Assembly: GCA_025093985.1 (NCBI GenBank)
Contig: JACAAK010000011.1
Span: 1,116,001 to 1,180,000, forward strand
Reading direction: 5' to 3'
DNA: 64,000 bases
Origin: Calvatia gigantea
Taxonomy: Eukaryota; Basidiomycota; Agaricomycetes; Agaricales; Lycoperdaceae
The notes beneath the pieces are model-generated. The model was not told the origin of the DNA and searched no databases. It was given only the letters and a program-made list of their open reading frames with translations. Both the position numbers and the translations under genes were made by a program. How positions within the stretch are numbered: position 1 is the stretch's first letter; each line of letters begins with the position of its first letter. Positions 57,665-64,000 of the stretch are shown piece after piece.

Positions 57665-58600
57665 GACGGAGCTTCGGTCACTAACTCCTCCATAAGTTAA
57701 TTCAGGTTCAGGGATCTTACGAACTATTCGTGACTCTGGGAGAGTTCTGTCGGAGACTCGGGGCCACCGAATCATTTTGGAGACAGGAAAGGTCTTCTTC
57801 AAGTTTCTGATGGCTGGTGAACATTTCTCGGGCAAGTGGGGAATAATATGGAATGCACAAGTGATGTGCATGTTGCTAGTTGGCTGCGTACATAGTGACC
57901 TCACTGAATAAATCCTTAGAGAGCGGCCAGGTGCGTAAATTTTTTAAAAAGGGATTTGGGATGAGGGTATAAACTCTGACACTGCCATCAATGCCCAGTA
58001 ACTCAATTTTTACAATTCCGTTTCTGAACAAGGATAATCATAATGGCCGGTTGAACTAGGTTGAACTGTCGGCCCATTCACTCCCGGACCTTGTTCTTAT
58101 ATTTGTGAACGCGGAAAACGAGCTCTCCCGAAGTTCATTTGGATACCTGGAAGAATGCGGGGGGTGATCATCACACCGAAAACTGTTGTCCTGCACAAGT
58201 AAATATTGGTTTGTTATTTCAGGGGTATCGGTACATGGCTGTTGTATTAGTAGGCTACAATGTTGTAATGAAAAATGTTGGAGAATGGACCACAATTCTG
58301 TGGCCGAGTGAGCGCTGAATAAAGAATGATCGGACTCAAGACTGATTTACGCAACAGCCACCGAAGCTGTTCCGCTTGACCCTTGTTTTACCTTCATGTC
58401 CACCCCTTCCTCGTGCTTCCCTTGAACTCAGGTATCCTCGTCAAGCTATATTTCTCTGCACACATCCATCTTATTCCCTTTCTCTTCCAATCATCCTGCT
58501 CTCCCCAGAAATCGTTCCACTTCTGGCTAAGTACTACCCACCTCTGACTCAGGCTGGTCCTCGACATTCAAGAGAGTTAATACCAATTTGACGCGCAGGC
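57665..58600. other. Intergenic upstream of PAG1
   Basis: About 940 bp. Normal CpG content returns at 57665. Two minus-strand open frames (57659-57904, 58056-58295) show no recognisable motif. The part nearest 58600 is C/T-rich, as expected for a fungal 5' leader. Confidence 0.45.
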
Positions 58601-61600
58601 ATGAGCGAGGGACTGCAGATAACAATACCAGGTGGGTATTCGAATCTTTGAATCAACCTGTTGGAACTATACTCAACCGTCCCATCTTCAAAGACTTTGA
58701 TGACGACAACGCTGGTTCAACACCCACACCCTTTGGTCGTTCCGGTGGGGGACTTGGATTCGGAGGAGGATTTGGAAATGGCTTTGGGGGTGCGAGTTCC
58801 GGTTGGGATTCACCGACCATCTCTACACCAACTGGAGCATTTGGTGAACGCAGTTACTTTTCGCACACGCGAGGAGATTCTTCCGCATCCATCGGCTCCG
58901 CTAGCTCAGCCACTACCAAGGGTTTCGTCACTAGAAGGGGCACTACTTTCGGCCACTCTGCCCAACCATCTGTTAGTACTACGGCTTCTGCGTTCAGCAA
59001 GAAGCCCTCTTTCGCTTCGATCCGTAATGCATTCAAAAGTAGCGGGAAAAACAACAACGACCCTCCACCCGTTCCTCAATTAGACACATCCTATCCAGTA
59101 CTCAGGAACCCCTTCAACCGCTCCACCTCGTCCTTGAACCATGTTCAACCGCCCAGTGCTCGTGGAACTTTGTCTTTGTCACCGTTTGGACGACCACCAA
59201 CCCCAGGCACATCTGAGACTAGGTTCGGTCGGGCCAAATCAAAAAGTCATGGCTACGCAAAATCTCAACATTCACATTCGGGTTCGATCTTCCACACAAC
59301 GTCTGAATTTGGAGTTGAGCTCAGCCACCAACTTCGATCATCACCACCACCCATGCCTCCTCTGCCTTTTGGACAGCACCATCAGACTGATACTCCACCA
59401 AACGAGCTGGAGGAAGAAAAAGTGGTTATGGACCCTAAAACACCTTCGGATTTTGCTCTCCATGCAGTATTCATCCAGTTCGTTACACTTGCCGAGCGTA
59501 AGGTTGATAATTTTCTCCGGTATCCCCTCGTAAGTCAGTTCCTCTCTCTATTTCTTTCTCAATCTAACGAATATATTTTGCAGGATCAAAACCCTCTCTT
59601 ACAAGAATCCATGGGTCCCGGTGTCGATCCCAAATTCGACGCAACCCTCAACTCCCTCGGTCAAATCGCTTTAAAGCACTCGAAAGCTGTGATAGATTCC
59701 ATCATGCGCTGGAGGAGAAGTCAGAACGAACCCGCAAGCACTGAACTCATGGACCTCCACTCCAATAGGTTTGTTTCAACAACCACTCGGAATCGTGTGC
59801 AAGACGTCTCGGCTGTACTCAATGAACGCAAGTCCATGGCGTCCATATACATCATGTGTCGAGCGTTGATTGACGTTCTGTCGTCGATACCGAAAGATGC
59901 ATTGGGTGAAATTATGGGATATAATCTCGAGGAGACCACTTTTGAGCAGTTTAGAAAGCCGGACCTGAGATTGTTGGTTCAGTCTGTGAATCATCGAACC
60001 AATGCGGAACTCTATGCGACGTTGCTGGGACACATCGCTAGTATCAGGTTAGCGTTATCTCTTTATAACGAGGGTGGCTACTTATGTTTAACGTAGATTC
60101 ATGAGTGTCACCGATCGATTTTTGGCCGAGTTAGGCCCCATTACCAATGGCCAAGTGCCCAAGGATGCGGATATGAAATACGAAAATCTGGTGAAGGGTT
60201 TGAGGCACATCAAGATCAAGGTAAGCAACCTCCCCTTCGGGCGAATCCTCTTATCTTTACCCTTCATTTTAAGGTCTGGCCATATGAAGCTTTTGAAGAG
60301 GGAGCTGAGTTCTTGGAACCTCTCGCCAAGGCGTTCGGGAATGCCCATGGATTGCGACTCAAAACCACATTTGCTGAGACGCTGGCGCATATCCTTCATC
60401 CCGTAAGCAAAGTGAGTTTCCAAGCGTTTTTCCTCCCTATGGCAACCGCCTACAACCTTCCTAGACTGCTCAAGCCGAAACGAACAATCCTCAATGGGCT
60501 AAAGCTATCGAGATAATACATCCCAAGGCACGAGAGATGATGTCGAAGCCTCGGTACTGGAACGTGGGCTTCCCTTTGACGATCACGAGCTTATGCGTTG
60601 CGCCGCAAGCCTTTTTCTTGAAGTATTGGGTGCCCTGCTTTGAGACGGCAATTTCCAAACTCAAGGTTAGTTCCTTGTATCACTGCTTGGTCCCTCTACT
60701 CATAGCCAACAGGAAAAACCCAATCGAGTTATGGTCATGAACGGCATTTTGCGCTTGATCTGGACCTATCTCTATCGCTGTCAAGAAGCGCCCTCCACAA
60801 CCGCCGCCAAACTAGACACACTCATGAAACATTTCTTCCACTCTACGAAACTCTCCATCTTTCACCCCGACGATCGCCTTGAATTCCTGACCTATATGGT
60901 CCACTTCATCCTCTCACGCCACTTCGACATTGGAAGCGAATTATGCCTCGAGTTGTTGCAAGAGTCGACTATCAATGCTCTTCAGCGCGGAGGGAGTACT
61001 GGGACGTTATCCCCTGACAGAATTACTATTGCTGTCCAGGCGACTCTCCATTCTCTCTATTTGATGGAAAAGGAGAATAGTGCCCCAGCGTGGCCATCAA
61101 CGCATGATTTTACCATCATTCCGCCCAAGGATGACTACCCCACCTCGTCAACTGTCCTCCCTGCCGCACTCGCAAGCAAACCCATCATCCAGGAATATGT
61201 GAACCGAGTTGGCACTGTCCTTGGTCACATCGCTAACCTCTGCAACAACAGCGTAGGCCACATGTCCGTGCTCGAGGAACAATGGTCGTACTCACGTATC
61301 AACCCCACATACGAAGAAGCCAACAGTTACATGGTCCGGAAGCACGACGACTCCTACGTCACGGCCTATCCCGTGCATCTCGTTCAACAAATCCACCTTT
61401 TACAAACCTGTTTCCTTGCGTGGCCGAGGTGCTTGCACTCGTCCATTCCGCTATTTGATGCTGTAAATATGCTTCTGCGAGGTGTATTGCACGTCGAACC
61501 CAGTCTGAACGACGTCGCGGTGGACGCTGTTAAGCGGATGATGGAAGACCCATCGAACGGGCTTATCATCGTTCGCCATTCCACCGTATTCGTGTTTAGC

Positions 61601-64000
61601 CCTGCTAATATCCTGCAATCTTCGGGTTCAAAGTTATTTGTGGAACATCCCAAGTTGTTGACTCTGTGGAAAATGATAATGGAGAAGTTGAGGACACACA
61701 TAGGCCAAATGGATACCGAGGTGTTGGTGGAGCAAATTGAACAGATTGAACAACAGTGTCTCGAAATTGAGGCTGCGAGCCTATTCCTCCTTGCGCATGG
61801 TGCAATGGGTGTCAGGACGGTCGGAATCGAGGTCATTCGCGTTCTTGGGTTGCTTGTCGAAGATGTGAAGAAGCTGCAAGCGGACGTCTCGTTGACGTTA
61901 CCTATCACAGACAAATTGCTTCACGGAGTAGAAACATCTTTCCTTGAAGGTTATGATGATCTCCTGGAAGAAACTGAACTTGCCCGGTTGAAGCAGCGAA
62001 AGGGAGCCGGGAAACCGGACACCATCCTCGACATCGCCGGTAGTGCACACGAACTCGACAAAAAGCTCTGGAGATACGTCTTCCCCTCCTTCATGCAAAC
62101 TTGTATGGATGATTGCGAATCCTCTCTCCCTCTTTTCCGTGATATGCTCGCGGCTGCAGCACTCCGTTTCCATCCTCAAATATCTCAGCTCGCTGGTTTG
62201 AGTAATTCAAAAATAACCCACCGCGGAGGAGGCTCAGCTTCCGGTATCACGGCAGAAAAGAACGGATTAAGGATGATCAGAGAGAGCCAAAGCGTGGTTG
62301 ACCAATGGCACATCTGGATGAAGATCATCTGCTCAACCTCACTCCCTCCAGAAACCAATCCCTCCGGTGCACCATCACAGCCGACCCCCGCACACGTCTC
62401 AGCAGATCCACATATCGAGCTTCAGAAATACCCCAACTCAAGATACCTATTTAAACGGCTCACACCATTCTTGGATTCCGAGTATACCTTGTTTAGAGAT
62501 ATAGCAGTGCTTTGCATCAGTTCATTCCCGTCGAATGCTTACCCGCAATTGTTGGAGGACCTGAAATCACTAGCTGGGAGACAGACAGACTATGACCCAA
62601 GAGTGAAGGTTGCTGGAGGGATTGCGATGCCGATGGAGGGGAATATGGGGTTGCTAGGAAACAGACAGTTTGTTGAGGACGCGAGGACCAAGCCTAGTGC
62701 AGCTAGCCTTGCGGCAAGCATGGATAGGAGCAGGAGACAAGAAAGGCTGCATTCTGCTGTTGCAAGGATATATTTTCTCACTGCTCATCTTCTGCAAAGT
62801 CAGCGGTCGACAGGCAGACAAACGAGCTTGATGAATATCTTGACATTCATCAGAAGCACGCAGGGGTTTTTGAGTGTTCCAGAGATGAGAGATAGTCCGT
62901 CGTTGCAAAGATTGAGAAGGTACTTCTGTGGGACGATTGAGAAGGTATTTGATGCGCTGGCGTCGATCAAGGATTCTGATCGGTTCGTGGCTGCGAACAT
63001 GCATTTGACGCTATATCGGCTGTGCGAGGAGTGGTGTCAATTTGGTCCGCAGAGTGAAGGAACGATGAAGAGGTTGAAGCTGATGCAACAGACTGTGGCG
63101 AGGAATGCCAACCCGCAGGTGGATGCCACCGACGCCACGGAGAGGTTCCAGGCGGAGACATCACTATTATCGCGTGCTGCCGTTGGGGCCCTGGCTTCGC
63201 TTTGTGTGAGTGATATTGAAATCTCTTTGGGCAGGTGACCAACCATGCAATAGACAAAGGCTCTGTTTCCGCCAGAGGACTCGGCTAACTCGCCAACGGA
63301 GCGCACCGACGAAAGGATGCCACCCGAACTGCTGAAACCCTTGATCGGATCGGCTGTCCTTGATAGGTTGAAGGCAATCTGTGCTTCTACCCATGCTCCC
63401 AGCCAAACTCGCGGAAGGTTCGATGACCTTTATCATTTGTTCCTTCATCGTATCTAACCACGAAACTATAGAAAAGCCTTGAGATCCATATTAACATCTC
63501 CCCAGCTCCCTACCGAAATGGTTACCGGAATCATGGCCAAGGCTGTGGTCCTCACAAATGACTCGGATTCCAGCGGCAGGCAATTCTTTGAGGTCGTTGC
63601 AGATGCGGTGTGTTCCAATGATACGCGTTCATTCTGCTTCAATCAAGTTGTTTGTCTTGGACTTTCCAACCTACCGCATCCAGATTGGGAGATTCGTCAG
63701 CGAGCGTTTCTTATGCTCGAAGCTATCCATCAACAGTCGCACGGGTTGTTGTCGATGTCCAACTTCGAAGTCACAGCGGTCGGCTCAGCTTCGTGCGCCT
63801 ACATCCATGCCCATCGAGCGATCTCGGACTTTCTGGCGGGAGAGCACCCCGATCAAGCCGTGAACATGCTGAAGCAGATTGGCGATTGGTTACCTGGGCT
63901 CCCACCAACACCATCATCTGCAAACGTTGTACTCCTCCTATTGCAGAGCATGGAACACTGGCTCCCGCACATTGTCCTCATGACAGAGGATCGAACGAGT
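58601..64000 (+). CDS. PAG1: Cell-morphogenesis protein PAG1/Tao3/Mor2 (Furry family), 5' part
   Basis: Very large HEAT/armadillo-like scaffold of the RAM/MOR network, which controls polarised growth with NDR kinase and Mob2. ATG at 58601 encodes MSEGLQITIP; an intron at 58632-58693 joins DFDDDNAGSTPTPFGRSGG. A Gly- and Ser-rich disordered N-terminal region follows. The conserved Furry N-terminal domain has FALHAVFIQFVTLAERKVDN, DPKFDATLNSLGQIALKHSK, DVSAVLNERKSMASIYIMC, ALIDVLSSIPKDALG and LAELGPITNG. Later exons carry KAREMMSKPRYWNVGFPL and a long run of helical repeats from 60731 to 63238 (RVMVMNGILRLIWTYLYRCQ, AYPVHLVQQIHLLQTCFLAW). Reading is open to the window edge, where LGLSNLPHPDWEIRQRAF and DWLPGLPPTP are seen. 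Family proteins exceed 2,000 residues, so about half remains outside. Confidence 0.88.

Noticed and set aside
57659..58295. Two minus-strand frames as a gene upstream of PAG1
   Set aside because: They lack recognisable motifs and do not join by convincing splice sites.

Overview
The window is nuclear DNA from a filamentous basidiomycete, most likely an Agaricomycete. The evidence is the density of short (about 50-75 nt) spliceosomal introns, a FunK1-type kinase found in fungi of this kind, a secreted GH7 cellobiohydrolase with a fungal CBM1, intron-bearing tRNAs, and fungal-style S1/P1 nuclease, SIN3 and PAG1/Furry proteins. I could not assign a genus.

Layout. 1-8 kb: 3' part of the CIA1 WD40 gene, a FunK1 kinase gene, an unknown gene with an EF-hand-like C terminus, an intron-containing tRNA-His, and an alanine-glyoxylate aminotransferase. 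8-10.5 kb: gene-poor, with decayed coding traces. 10.5-22 kb: a tandem array of three very intron-rich MFS transporter genes. 22-30 kb: snurportin-1, histidinol-phosphate aminotransferase, S1/P1 nuclease, an inverted pair of tRNA-Ala genes, and a METTL18/Hpm1-like histidine methyltransferase. 30.6-35 kb: a GH7 cellobiohydrolase and an aromatic-type aldehyde dehydrogenase. 36-45.5 kb: full-length SIN3, a 2-hydroxyacid dehydrogenase, and two short proteins made mostly of PAH domains that look like SIN3-derived paralogs. 46.5-50.4 kb: B-type cyclin and mitochondrial uS15m. 50.7-57.7 kb: two decayed copies of an unknown gene family flanking a small unknown gene and the proteasome subunit RPN1; the second copy lies in a strikingly CpG-depleted block. 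58.6-64 kb: 5' part of a PAG1/Tao3/Furry gene that runs off the window.

Most genes are housekeeping and unrelated, as is normal in a fungal chromosome. The lignocellulose-linked pair (GH7 and ALDH), the MFS array and the SIN3/PAH cluster are the functionally coherent neighbourhoods. Several otherwise conserved genes (FunK1, MFS copy 3, Hpm1, 2-hydroxyacid dehydrogenase) each show an apparent 1-2 nt frameshift. That is either consensus error in the assembly or real decay, and a reader should know it before trusting automatic gene models here. Exon boundaries were read by eye from GT/GC-AG signals, reading frame and paralog comparison; they are not computed models.
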